Origin: an uncultured Lachnospiraceae bacterium
Lineage (GTDB): Bacteria > Bacillota > Clostridia > Lachnospirales > Lachnospiraceae
NCBI GenBank assembly: GCA_910579735.1
Contig: CAJTUZ010000038.1
Coordinates: forward strand, 1-17,896
DNA: 17,896 bases
Reading direction: 5' to 3'
Shown: positions 1 through 7,876 of the stretch, piece by piece
Layout: every line of letters begins with the position of its first letter
Numbering within the stretch: the first letter of the stretch is position 1
Notes under the pieces: generated by a model
Databases searched by the model: none
What the model was told of the DNA's origin: nothing
What the model saw: the letters and a program-made list of their open reading frames with translations, nothing else
Position numbers and translations under genes: made by a program

Positions 1-309
1 CGAAAACGCGGATTCTTCCATCTCCGCCTCCAGTGCCGGCAGCGTCGCAAAGCGGAAATTATCATGGAGACGTTTATGAGTATCATACTCACTGTAGGCA
101 ATAGAACGCATATATTCCTCTTCATGTTCAAAGTGCTCTTCCGTATGATTTTTGATATACTTGACACCCTCACGGCATACCCACTCACTTTTCTCTTCGT
201 TCTCGCTGATCGTAAGCAGCTTGTTCATCCTTGCAAAAAGCTGCTTATGTTCTTTATCAATAAAATCCACACCGATTTTATAACTGTCCTTCCATACGAT
301 TTGATTCAT
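1..309 (-). CDS. Bacteriohemerythrin, 5' part (runs off window start)
   Basis: The visible 103 residues are the N-terminal part of a single-domain bacteriohemerythrin, a small cytoplasmic four-helix protein that binds O2 at a carboxylate-bridged di-iron site. The family hallmarks are present: W6 and the GVDFID start, H21 in DKEHKQLF, H59 and E63 in HFEHEEEYM, then H78 and H82 in HKRLHDNF. Those are five of the seven usual iron ligands; the remaining His/Asp pair (HIxxxD type) would lie past the window edge. The ATG at 309 is preceded by AAGGAG with about 9 nt spacing. The 99 bases between it and the upstream surface-protein gene show no convincing promoter or terminator, so readthrough from that gene is possible. 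In anaerobes such proteins are thought to sense, carry or scavenge O2; the precise role here is inferred only from the family. Confidence 0.93.
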   Translation of the reverse strand, partial: MNQIVWKDSYKIGVDFIDKEHKQLFARMNKLLTISENEEKSEWVCREGVKYIKNHTEEHFEHEEEYMRSIAYSEYDTHKRLHDNFRFATLPALEAEMEESAFS

Positions 310-408
310 AATTATTGCTCCTTTATTTATCAATTTTTCAATTCAAACGATTTCCATACAGTCATTTTCACAATCATTTCCGAAACTAAGGTAATTGCTA
401 AATTCCGA

Positions 409-3400
409 TTATCTTCTTATCTTCACAATTATGATGCCTGCAATACTTATCACTCCGGCGCCTGCGATGGATGCAAGTATTATGCCAAAAGCCTTATCTC
501 CGATAAGACGGGGAGAAGCGTAAACGCTCTTTATCATCTCCTGATCTCCTGCCGCCGCGACAGGCTGTATCGTTTCCGTACACTCCTGTTTCTCCATGTC
601 CCCGGAAAGCTGTTCATTGTCAGATACGATCATTCCATCTTCCTCCGGCTCTATCTTTGGTTCCGCATCCGGCTTTCCTGTTGACGGTTCCGTCATAGCC
701 GAACCCGCCTCCGTTCCCGCTTTCGTCGTATCCGGTATTTCATTTTGTACAGGTGCCTGCGTTCCGGATGGCACTGTGGCTGCCGACGAATTGTCCGGCG
801 CCTTGGCTGCAGGCTCCTGCGTACTCTTTTGTCCGTTTTCCGTCTTTTGAGGCGTTTGAGACTTCACAGAAGTTCCCGACGCTGTCTGCGGCTGCGATTC
901 CTGCTTAGGCGCCTGTGCGGTAAATTTCACATCCACAATATTTTCGTCATAAACAAGGTCATCATAAGAGAGTTTAATATTCATGGAGCGGCTGTCCGTT
1001 ATCGGCAGTTCCTGTCCTGACAGATTAACACTGCTCAGGTAATACCCCTCTTTTGCTTTCACAGTCACAACCTGATCCGGCTGTGCCTTTCTCAGTTCGA
1101 TGATCTTCTCTCCTTCAACTTCTCCACCTGCAGAATTTAAAAAGAGCACTCTCTTGACGACTTCCGCATTATCATCATCTTCTACCGCAACCACTGCATA
1201 CGGACTGAAGGACTTACAGGCTATTACAAGGCCATACTGTGTCACGACGCATCCAATCTCTTCGACATCGGCAATCTCGCCGTTTGGTCCTTTAATAAAG
1301 TGGTATGCTTTATATACCACGCCCGGTGTATCCGCTCCGTATCCTTCCGGAAATCCGACTGACAGTCTGATGCTGCTGCCGGTCTTTACAACGCTCGTAT
1401 TGCACATCAGCAAATCAATATTATAGGTAGAGCTTGCCATGACTTTATTGCCCAAGTCTTCTATTTTATCTATCATTTCCTTGTTCTGTCCGGCATCCGG
1501 CGTCGTTACTGCAAGTTCCGGTTTTGATGCTACAAGTACCAGATTCGATACGACATCGCAAAGATTTGCTCCGCTGCTTAACTGCCAGCCGTTATAGGAA
1601 AGATCATTTGGCTCTATCAGCTCCGGTTTCCCGGCTACATTCCAAAAATAACCCTGCGGCCGGTATGCGCAGACAGATATCTTTTTCTTCACATCATAAG
1701 AAAAAGCGTCCGGCTCTTTCAGGCTTCCTTTTCCCCGAAGTCCCGTGATCGTAAACTGATAATTGGCATAGTTATCCGCGAGCATCATACTGGGCGTAAA
1801 GTCAAACGTAATGGTACGGTCTCCGTCCCAATGGAAGTTTTCGATCTTGCTGTTTGCAGCCGCACTCCAGCCGTCCTTCACCGTAAGTTTATATCCTGCC
1901 TTCTGTCCGTCATATTCTTCAAGCTGCTCATTATATACGGCAGTTATCGAATATGTTTTGCCCATGAACAGAAATCCTGTCGAACCGGGCGTGAGTTTTT
2001 TCGCAAAAGGTGAGGGCACAAAATTGCCTCTGGGATTTTCCAATTGTCCTGTGGATACCAGAAAATCATCTGCCGTTCCCTGGAAATTCCAGTTATTTTT
2101 AATGTCCTCCGCCGAAAGTCCATCTCCATATAAAGGTCCTTTAGGCGGTACTTTGGTAACTGCAAATTCAATGAATTTACTATTGGAATTTGCCAAAACA
2201 AGCGCATCTTTCAACTGCGGCATCATAAAAGGCGCCGGATCCGAATATCCCCAGTTGCCCTGCAAATACTCCCCTGTCCCCGGCATATATTGATAAAAGC
2301 GGGAAAGAATATAGACGCCTTCTTTATCAACCGCCTCCTGATATCCCATGCCCTTATAGCTTACTTTAAAAACACCGGTCTCTTCTTCAAATTCCGTACC
2401 TTCTCTGTATTTTACAAGCAGTCCATCCTGCTCAAAAACTACTTTGTAACCTTCACTGTCTGTACTTCCCGTATCAGGGTTCTCATCTCCGCCCAAAGAA
2501 CCGCCTTCTTCGGAATCCGAAGCAGCAAGCTGCGGATACGTAAACCGAAAACCGGCTCCCGACATTACACCATCCGGTATATGATGTTTTCCCATAACTG
2601 CACTGTCAACTAACAGATAGGCATCGCTTCCGGCGCCGTTTGCCATGCCATCGTCAGCAGTGGCATCCAAACCGTACCATTTGCCGTCAATCTGTACATA
2701 ATTCCACATATGCAGATTTCTGCTGCCGTTCGTTTCCTGGTAATATCCCTGTACCAGTACGCTCGTAATCCCCATGGAATCCAATACTGCCTTTACGGCT
2801 CTTGCATATCCTTCACACAGGCTTTCCCCTTTCACAAGCGCGCCGTATGAAGTTCTAATATGCCCTCCGTTTCCCGGACTGCAGTTACTCTCAAGCCGGT
2901 AGACAGTGTTTTCTATAATGGCGTTATGTACATAGATCACCTGCTCTCTGACTGACTGCGCATTACTTTTTGCACCCTGAACGATCTCGTTCACTCTGTT
3001 CTCATGTTCATTGACCGCCGCTTCTACCTGTTGACTGTCCGTAAAGCCTTCTACGAAATAGGTACTTTTGTCTTCTCTTGTTCCAAGATAAGCCTTATAG
3101 CCTCCCTGTCCGTCTCCTTCCACACTAATGGCCAGATTAGAAAAGTCCACATAAAACAAATCCGGGTAATCCGCATAAAAGGCATCTCTTGCCGCTCCAA
3201 ACGCAGATAAAAGGGCATCATATTTTCCTTCATAAGCTGCAAGCTGTTCTTTTGTCAGATGACCGTTTTCTACAAGATCATAGCTTTGCGTGCCTGTTTT
3301 CAGGATCCCCTGTCTGTACATTGCGTACATGGCATCGTAAATTTGTCCGGACTCGGCGGAGAGCTGTTGATAATAATAGCGGACATCATTCTGATTGGCC

Positions 3401-3489
3401 GCCTTTACGCTGCTCCCAACACCTGTCAGACAAGATGACAGCATCAAAAATACTGCCAGCAAAATAACCCAACTCTTGTTTCGTCTCAT
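409..3489 (-). CDS. Secreted, membrane-anchored transglutaminase-like surface protein
   Basis: A 1026-residue surface protein. I chose the ATG at 3489 because GAGGG lies just upstream; an in-frame ATG at 3513 would add eight residues ahead of the signal peptide. Residues 1-30 form a signal peptide (MRRNK, hydrophobic core, VKA cleavage site). The transglutaminase-like core has C225 (SLCEGYA), H260 (NLHMWNYV) and D275 (GLDATADD), the papain-like Cys-His-Asp triad of the family. Residues of about 345-785 are beta-rich and unassigned, ending in SFSPYAVV, a motif common near the ends of extracellular beta domains. A Pro/Ser/Thr/Gln-rich linker spans about 859-957, and a final TM helix spans about 1000-1023 before KIRR. 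I infer a protein displayed outside the cell and held by its C-terminus, acting as a protease, peptide processor or crosslinker. Only 51 bases separate it from the upstream gene, so co-transcription is likely; a TATAAT at 3568-3573 inside that gene is a weak alternative promoter. Confidence 0.85.
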   Translation of the reverse strand: MRRNKSWVILLAVFLMLSSCLTGVGSSVKAANQNDVRYYYQQLSAESGQIYDAMYAMYRQGILKTGTQSYDLVENGHLTKEQLAAYEGKYDALLSAFGAARDAFYADYPDLFYVDFSNLAISVEGDGQGGYKAYLGTREDKSTYFVEGFTDSQQVEAAVNEHENRVNEIVQGAKSNAQSVREQVIYVHNAIIENTVYRLESNCSPGNGGHIRTSYGALVKGESLCEGYARAVKAVLDSMGITSVLVQGYYQETNGSRNLHMWNYVQIDGKWYGLDATADDGMANGAGSDAYLLVDSAVMGKHHIPDGVMSGAGFRFTYPQLAASDSEEGGSLGGDENPDTGSTDSEGYKVVFEQDGLLVKYREGTEFEEETGVFKVSYKGMGYQEAVDKEGVYILSRFYQYMPGTGEYLQGNWGYSDPAPFMMPQLKDALVLANSNSKFIEFAVTKVPPKGPLYGDGLSAEDIKNNWNFQGTADDFLVSTGQLENPRGNFVPSPFAKKLTPGSTGFLFMGKTYSITAVYNEQLEEYDGQKAGYKLTVKDGWSAAANSKIENFHWDGDRTITFDFTPSMMLADNYANYQFTITGLRGKGSLKEPDAFSYDVKKKISVCAYRPQGYFWNVAGKPELIEPNDLSYNGWQLSSGANLCDVVSNLVLVASKPELAVTTPDAGQNKEMIDKIEDLGNKVMASSTYNIDLLMCNTSVVKTGSSIRLSVGFPEGYGADTPGVVYKAYHFIKGPNGEIADVEEIGCVVTQYGLVIACKSFSPYAVVAVEDDDNAEVVKRVLFLNSAGGEVEGEKIIELRKAQPDQVVTVKAKEGYYLSSVNLSGQELPITDSRSMNIKLSYDDLVYDENIVDVKFTAQAPKQESQPQTASGTSVKSQTPQKTENGQKSTQEPAAKAPDNSSAATVPSGTQAPVQNEIPDTTKAGTEAGSAMTEPSTGKPDAEPKIEPEEDGMIVSDNEQLSGDMEKQECTETIQPVAAAGDQEMIKSVYASPRLIGDKAFGIILASIAGAGVISIAGIIIVKIRR

Positions 3490-3540
3490 AACTCTACCCT
3501 CTTTAAGTGTCATATTTTGTACTTTATAAGAAAATATCTT

Positions 3541-4674
3541 TTATGGTCTGTTCAATTTTCTCTGTATATTATACACGTGCGTATCGTCATCATCCGCCAG
3601 TCTTTGCTGTGCGGCCTTATTCCTGCACCTGTGCGCGATCAGCATCAGCTTAATCTGTGCCGATTCCTTGTCATACAACAGGGAGGGAAGAATGACTACC
3701 TTATAATTAGAAACATTTCTAAGATAACGCTGTAATTCCTCGTTCTCTTTTAGCGTAAACTGTCCCGTCATCTGAAATGCAAAATCGGATACATCCGAGA
3801 AATCGATTCTTGCAAGCAATTGCAGAATATCGTCCAGATCTCCCTCAAACTGCCAGTACTCCAGACTTCCTCTTTGAAGCCTGTTATGCGTAACGTCAAT
3901 ATCCATCACTTCCAGAAATTTTTCGAAAGTAAACGTCTGCAGTGTATTTTCCGTCAGTACCGGTTTTAGAGCATATACCAAAGCACAATAGTCCAACGGC
4001 AGTTCAACCATAACATTATGGATCTTTACTTTGCTGCGGATAAATGCAACCGATTCATTCGCCATAGACGCCGGTACATAGTCACGCATCCAGTCAAGGT
4101 TTCCGTCCGCTTCCGCGCCGGTCTTTCTATCCGATGCGTCTTTTTGTTCCGCGCTTTTGAACACTGCCGGCTCCCTGCCTTTACTCTCCGTTATAACGGA
4201 GCGATACCTGTAATTCTCCAGCATATCGATATCCGATGACGTCAAAGGCCGGTAATTATCTCCCCTGATACATTTTAAAAATACAGCCGCAATAAATTCC
4301 GGTTCATTTTCCAATCTGCGGTATTCTAACAGTTCTCTCTTCTCATTGACAGAAAGAGACGAGTTTTCGACAAGAATCTGTAAAGAATCCGACATGGCTG
4401 TATAATTTTGTATACCGATCTTATGCAGTCTTGTTATGATATCTTCCCGGGAAAGGCCAAGCAGCTCCACCTGGAGTTCTCCGTTTAACGCTTTTTTCCC
4501 TTTGGCATAATTGGAACAGACAGAATCAGACAGGAGATCTTCTCCGTTTTCTTCCAAATAACCATCTTTTAATAACATATTAATGCAGATTCGCTGTTTC
4601 AAATTGGTAAACCGCTTGACGCCGCATGTATAAAATGTCGCGAACGTAAGCGGCATGACTCTTTTGTCCGGCAC
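3541..4674 (-). CDS. Uncharacterised 377-residue cytoplasmic protein
   Basis: I do not recognise this protein. It has no signal peptide or TM helix. The N-terminal part (about 1-155) is predominantly helical with alternating hydrophobic heptad-like stretches and a Lys-rich SNYAKGKKALNG segment. A charged, low-complexity linker (about 158-195, rich in K/E/D/A) separates it from a C-terminal alpha/beta domain (about 198-350) with VMVELPLDYCALVYAL and YKVVILPSLLYD; the tail is acidic (DDDD) then basic. The start is GTG at 4674: a GAAGG Shine-Dalgarno sits 8 nt upstream, whereas the ATG at 4680 is followed at once by TAA. A strong promoter lies directly upstream, and the downstream partner is the surface transglutaminase-like gene. 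The layout would fit a cytoplasmic regulator or adaptor, but that is a guess. Confidence 0.8.
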   Translation of the reverse strand: MPDKRVMPLTFATFYTCGVKRFTNLKQRICINMLLKDGYLEENGEDLLSDSVCSNYAKGKKALNGELQVELLGLSREDIITRLHKIGIQNYTAMSDSLQILVENSSLSVNEKRELLEYRRLENEPEFIAAVFLKCIRGDNYRPLTSSDIDMLENYRYRSVITESKGREPAVFKSAEQKDASDRKTGAEADGNLDWMRDYVPASMANESVAFIRSKVKIHNVMVELPLDYCALVYALKPVLTENTLQTFTFEKFLEVMDIDVTHNRLQRGSLEYWQFEGDLDDILQLLARIDFSDVSDFAFQMTGQFTLKENEELQRYLRNVSNYKVVILPSLLYDKESAQIKLMLIAHRCRNKAAQQRLADDDDTHVYNIQRKLNRP

Positions 4675-4697
4675 TTACATCACCTTCTTTCTTAGTC

Positions 4698-4726
4698 ATT
4701 ATAACACCAAGAAAAGTTTTTTGCAA
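4698..4726 (-). promoter_or_regulatory. Extended -10 sigma-A promoter for the 377-residue gene
   Basis: Read on the minus strand, TTGCAA (4726-4721) is followed by a 17-base spacer and a perfect TATAAT (4703-4698). TGT immediately before the -10 gives an extended -10 element. Transcription would start near 4691, leaving only about 16 nt before the GTG start. The upstream gap is very A/T-rich with repeated A-tracts, which could act as an UP element. Confidence 0.8.
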
Positions 4727-4784
4727 GATTTTGACAAAAGTTTTTATATTTTTTTCATTTTCTTTGAAAAGTTGTTGTTTCTTG

Positions 4785-6293
4785 TCAGCAACTGCCTAAA
4801 AGGTTCCTCTTTCTATCTATCATCTCATCAATTTTGGCTATGTATAAGTCAACATCTTTCACCGTGTCGCATCTTTCGATCCGGCCTCCTTCATAGACCC
4901 GTTTGGTGACCGTTCCCGCGCCGACAGCTGCAATGGTCTGTTTCTCCTCCATGATCAGAATATTATAGATTCCGAATTTACCGTCTTTGGCATAACCGAC
5001 ATTTTCAAAATTACCGGACATATTTTTCTGTCTGTAAAGATAATACGGCAGCATCTGCATCCGTCTTGCGCCCTCTTCCGCGATCTTCATTGTCTTATCC
5101 GTATTATGAAACGCGGTCGTCCCGTTTTCCAGAATCCACTGCGCAAGTCTGGACGCACGCTTTATAGCAAGAGAATGTACTGTCAGTGCATCGGGCGAAA
5201 GCTTTTCGATTGCCTCAATGGTTGCCTTTACATCGTCTTCCCCTTCTCCCGGCAGGCCCAGGATAATATCCATATTAATATTGTCAAATCCGATCTCCCG
5301 TGCCAAATGGAATGCATCATATACCTGATCCACCGTATGGCGCCGTCCGATAAAGCGCAGCGTCTCTTCTTTCATCGTCTGCGGATTGACAGATATCCTC
5401 GTGACGCCGTGCCGGTATAATACGCGCAGTTTTTCTTCCGTAATACTGTCTGCGCGCCCGGCTTCCACCGTAAATTCCTGTACCGCCGAAAAGTCAAACG
5501 TCTTTTTGACCGCGGAAAGCAGCCTGTCTAACTCTTCCGCGGACAGGGAAGTCGGCGTGCCGCCGCCTATATAAACGGTATCAAGTATCTTGTCGCGGCA
5601 GGCGTCTGCAACGTACGCCATCTCTTTTTCCAGAGCGTCCAGATAAGCTGCCGTCCGCTCTTTCCATGCACTGATCGGAAAAGAAGTAAAGGAGCAGTAT
5701 AAACAGGTTGTCGGGCAGAAGGGAATGCCGATATACAAACTATAGCCGTCATCATAATGCAGGCTGCTGAGAATCCGCTGCTCTCTTTGGGCTATATCGA
5801 TACTGAGCGCCGCCTTCTCTCCGCTCACCAGATGCCTGGTCCTTAGAAAGGCTTCAATCTGCGCAGTATTTTCCCCCTCCTCCAACATGTTCATGGCAAT
5901 CTTAGTCGGACGGATCCCTGTCAGATTTCCCCACGGCAGGGTCAGGCCGGTTTCCTTTTGCAGGGATTTATACAGGAAACGTTTAAAGGCATTTTTATAC
6001 TCTGTTCTCTCTTCTTCATCCGGATGCCACGTATACAGCCTCTCCGGCTCCCTGCGTCCCGGTTCCTCATCTTCTGCCGCCAAAGAGCCGTCTGGTTCCG
6101 CGATCCGCAAAGTTACCGGTTCGCCGTTCTCACCAAAAGTCAGTTCCATTGTGTGCGGAAGCGCCAGGATCTTTTTATCTTTTATCACAGAGTACGGCGT
6201 CAATATCCTGACTTCCGCCTCCGGATAAAATGCTTTCACGAGCGAATGAATATCGTATTCATATTGTGCTTTGTCCAGTTTTATGATGATCAT
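4785..6293 (-). CDS. hemZ: HemZ-like radical SAM protein (coproporphyrinogen dehydrogenase family)
   Basis: A 502-residue HemN/HemW-superfamily radical SAM enzyme with the longer N-terminal region typical of HemZ. The iron-sulfur motif is C193-x3-C197-x2-C200 (PFCPTTCLYC), followed by the SAM-binding YIGGGTPTSL segment and the family's GYAKDGKFGIYNILIMEE stretch near the C-terminus. The family is annotated as oxygen-independent coproporphyrinogen III oxidase, converting coproporphyrinogen III to protoporphyrinogen IX. However, the fourth cysteine of bona fide HemN (CxxxCxxCxC) is absent: the residues after C200 are S-F. A HemW-like heme-handling role is therefore equally possible. The ATG at 6293 has AAGGA about 10 nt upstream. 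It lies downstream of eno, but has a candidate promoter of its own. No other heme gene is in the window. Confidence 0.9.
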   Translation of the reverse strand: MIIIKLDKAQYEYDIHSLVKAFYPEAEVRILTPYSVIKDKKILALPHTMELTFGENGEPVTLRIAEPDGSLAAEDEEPGRREPERLYTWHPDEEERTEYKNAFKRFLYKSLQKETGLTLPWGNLTGIRPTKIAMNMLEEGENTAQIEAFLRTRHLVSGEKAALSIDIAQREQRILSSLHYDDGYSLYIGIPFCPTTCLYCSFTSFPISAWKERTAAYLDALEKEMAYVADACRDKILDTVYIGGGTPTSLSAEELDRLLSAVKKTFDFSAVQEFTVEAGRADSITEEKLRVLYRHGVTRISVNPQTMKEETLRFIGRRHTVDQVYDAFHLAREIGFDNINMDIILGLPGEGEDDVKATIEAIEKLSPDALTVHSLAIKRASRLAQWILENGTTAFHNTDKTMKIAEEGARRMQMLPYYLYRQKNMSGNFENVGYAKDGKFGIYNILIMEEKQTIAAVGAGTVTKRVYEGGRIERCDTVKDVDLYIAKIDEMIDRKRNLLGSC

Positions 6294-6370
6294 GTGCAGG
6301 ATTCCTTATCGTATAATTTCATTGCAGTTTCGTTTTATCTCTTTTCTTTCTAAGACTCTGCACTTATTGT

Positions 6371-6400
6371 ATCATATCCTTTTTTATATCTCTACTGTAA
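6371..6400 (-). promoter_or_regulatory. Candidate sigma-A promoter of hemZ
   Basis: On the minus strand TTACAG (6400-6395) is separated by 18 bases from TATGAT (6376-6371). Start of transcription would be near 6364, giving a leader of about 70 nt before the hemZ ATG. The match is moderate; the 183-base eno-hemZ gap contains no clear terminator, so readthrough from eno cannot be excluded. Confidence 0.5.
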
Positions 6401-6476
6401 TGCCGTTATGATTTTTCACTTTTCCGCCCGTTTTTTCCATTTTCATTATCTGCGTCGGCACGTCCATCCGCTGCTT

Positions 6477-7793
6477 TTAAATCTTACGGAACGGCTCCAT
6501 ATAACAGGCTGTGCTTCCAAGTTCCTCCTCTATACGCAGCAGCTGATTATATTTGGCAACACGGTCCGTCCTGCAGGGTGCGCCGGTCTTGATCTGTCCT
6601 GCATTCACCGCTACGGCAAGATCTGCGATAAACGTATCTTCCGTTTCACCCGAGCGATGGGATATCACCGCTTTATAGCCGTTTTTATGCGCCATTTCAA
6701 TGGCTTCCATAGCTTCCGAAACCGTACCGATCTGATTGACTTTCACAAGGATCGCATTGGCAACCTTCAGCTTGATGCCGGCATCCAGTCTCTTGGTATT
6801 GGTAACAAAAAGATCGTCCCCGACAAGCTGAATCTTCTCTCCGAGCGCTCCCGTCAAAAGCTGCCAGCCATCCCAGTCATCTTCAAATAAACCGTCCTCA
6901 ATAGAAATGATCGGAAAGTGTTCCACCAGATTTTCGTAATATGCAACCATTTCAGATGCGCTTCTTCTGACTTCCTGCCCCCTCATCTGAGATTCTCCCG
7001 GAAAATAGTAAGTGGCCAATGCCTCGTCATAGAGTTCGCTCGCTGCGGCGTCCATTGCGATCTTAATATCCTGTCCCGGCGTATATCCCGCCGCTTTCAC
7101 GGATTCCACGATCAGTTCCAGTACTTCAACGGCGTCCGATAATGAAGGGGCAAAGCCGCCCTCGTCCCCGACTCCTGTAGAAAGACCTCTCTGGTTACAG
7201 ATCTGTTTCAGATTATGATAAATCTCTGCGCAGATCCGTAATCCGTCCGCAAATGATTCCGCCTGCACGGGCATGATCATAAATTCCTGAAAATCTACCG
7301 TATTATCCGCATGTTTTCCGCCATTTAGGATATTCATCATCGGAACCGGCAGAAGTCTCGTATGCGCGCCGCCCAAATACCGGTACAGCGGAATCCCGAG
7401 CGCCAGAGAACTTACCTTGGCACAGGCCATAGAAACACCGAGCGTTGCATTTGCCCCCAGATTACTTTTGTTGTCCGTTCCGTCCTGCTCGATCAAAATC
7501 CGGTCGATCAGTCCCTGATCCAACGCATTTATACCAAGCAGCGCCTCTCTGATCTTGGAATTTACATTATTGACCGCCTTGGTCGTTCCGAGTCCGAAAT
7601 ATCTTGTTTCCCCATCACGCAATTCTACGGCTTCAAATCTTCCGGTACTCGCGCCGCTTGGTACGGCTGCCCTTCCCGTTATGCGCTTCCCGCTCTCGGA
7701 CTCTATCGTCACTTCCGACTCCACCGTAGGATTTCCACGGGAATCCAGAATTTCTCTTGCATGCACTTCTACAATACGCAGCATTTTTTCCAT
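6477..7793 (-). CDS. eno: Enolase (phosphopyruvate hydratase)
   Basis: A full-length 438-residue enolase, the cytoplasmic glycolytic enzyme converting 2-phosphoglycerate to phosphoenolpyruvate. Active-site blocks are all present: E170 (FQEFMIMP), E211 (VGDEGGFAPS), Mg ligands D248, E299 (SIEDGL) and D326 (VGDDLF), catalytic base K351 (KVNQIGT), H379 (SHRSGETED) and K402 (IKTGAP). I place the start at 7793, not at the upstream in-frame ATG at 7814, because AAAGGAGG lies exactly 7 nt before it; the upstream ATG would sit inside a hairpin and have no binding site. The gene stands apart from the usual gap-pgk-tpi-pgm cluster, between an ABC exporter operon and hemZ. Its Shine-Dalgarno forms one arm of a 16-bp hairpin that also reads as the terminator of the upstream operon, so its expression may depend on readthrough or on melting of that structure. 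Confidence 0.98.
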   Translation of the reverse strand: MEKMLRIVEVHAREILDSRGNPTVESEVTIESESGKRITGRAAVPSGASTGRFEAVELRDGETRYFGLGTTKAVNNVNSKIREALLGINALDQGLIDRILIEQDGTDNKSNLGANATLGVSMACAKVSSLALGIPLYRYLGGAHTRLLPVPMMNILNGGKHADNTVDFQEFMIMPVQAESFADGLRICAEIYHNLKQICNQRGLSTGVGDEGGFAPSLSDAVEVLELIVESVKAAGYTPGQDIKIAMDAAASELYDEALATYYFPGESQMRGQEVRRSASEMVAYYENLVEHFPIISIEDGLFEDDWDGWQLLTGALGEKIQLVGDDLFVTNTKRLDAGIKLKVANAILVKVNQIGTVSEAMEAIEMAHKNGYKAVISHRSGETEDTFIADLAVAVNAGQIKTGAPCRTDRVAKYNQLLRIEEELGSTACYMEPFRKI

Positions 7794-7843
7794 AAAAAAA
7801 CCTCCTTTGAACATACCTTTTTTCCTAGTATGTCCAAAGAAGG
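7794..7843 (-). terminator. 16-bp hairpin plus T7: terminator overlapping the eno ribosome binding site
   Basis: As minus-strand RNA the arm 7843-7828 pairs with 7816-7801 over 16 consecutive positions (14 Watson-Crick, 2 U-G) around an 11-nt loop, followed by seven T residues (7800-7794) and then the eno ATG. This has the form of an intrinsic terminator for the ABC exporter operon. The 3' arm ends in AAAGGAGG, the eno Shine-Dalgarno. On the plus strand the two wobbles become A-C mismatches and the T-tract is on the wrong side, so the element acts on the minus-strand transcript. Confidence 0.85.
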
Positions 7844-7846
7844 CGC

Positions 7847-7876
7847 ATCTTATTTATTCCGTACGGATCGCTGCAA
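7847..7876 (-). promoter_or_regulatory. Weak candidate promoter for eno
   Basis: TTGCAG (7876-7871), an 18-base spacer and TAAGAT (7852-7847) lie on the minus strand over the end of the permease gene. A start about 6-7 bases downstream would put the 5' end of the eno mRNA at the foot of the 16-bp hairpin. Both hexamers are only partial matches, so this is a possibility, not a firm call. Confidence 0.25.

Noticed and set aside
310..408. Possible terminator or promoter between the surface protein and the hemerythrin gene
   Set aside because: Only an 8-bp A/U-rich pairing with a 19-nt loop and no U-tract, and no hexamer pair at acceptable spacing, could be found.
3420..3440. Lipobox-like LSSC in the signal peptide of the transglutaminase-like protein
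   Set aside because: The cysteine is followed by more signal-like sequence and a good VKA signal peptidase I site, and the protein already has a C-terminal TM anchor. Lipoprotein processing cannot be excluded but is not favoured.
4672..4680. Start-stop mini-ORF (ATG TAA) abutting the GTG start of the 377-residue gene
   Set aside because: The Shine-Dalgarno is only about 2 nt from that ATG but 8 nt from the GTG, so ribosomes should initiate at GTG. A regulatory start-stop role is possible but unsupported.
7807..7837. Promoter-like TTGGAC/TGGACA and TATGTT inside the eno hairpin
   Set aside because: A start 6-7 bases past that -10 would fall inside the Shine-Dalgarno and give an mRNA without a binding site; the resemblance comes from the stem sequence.
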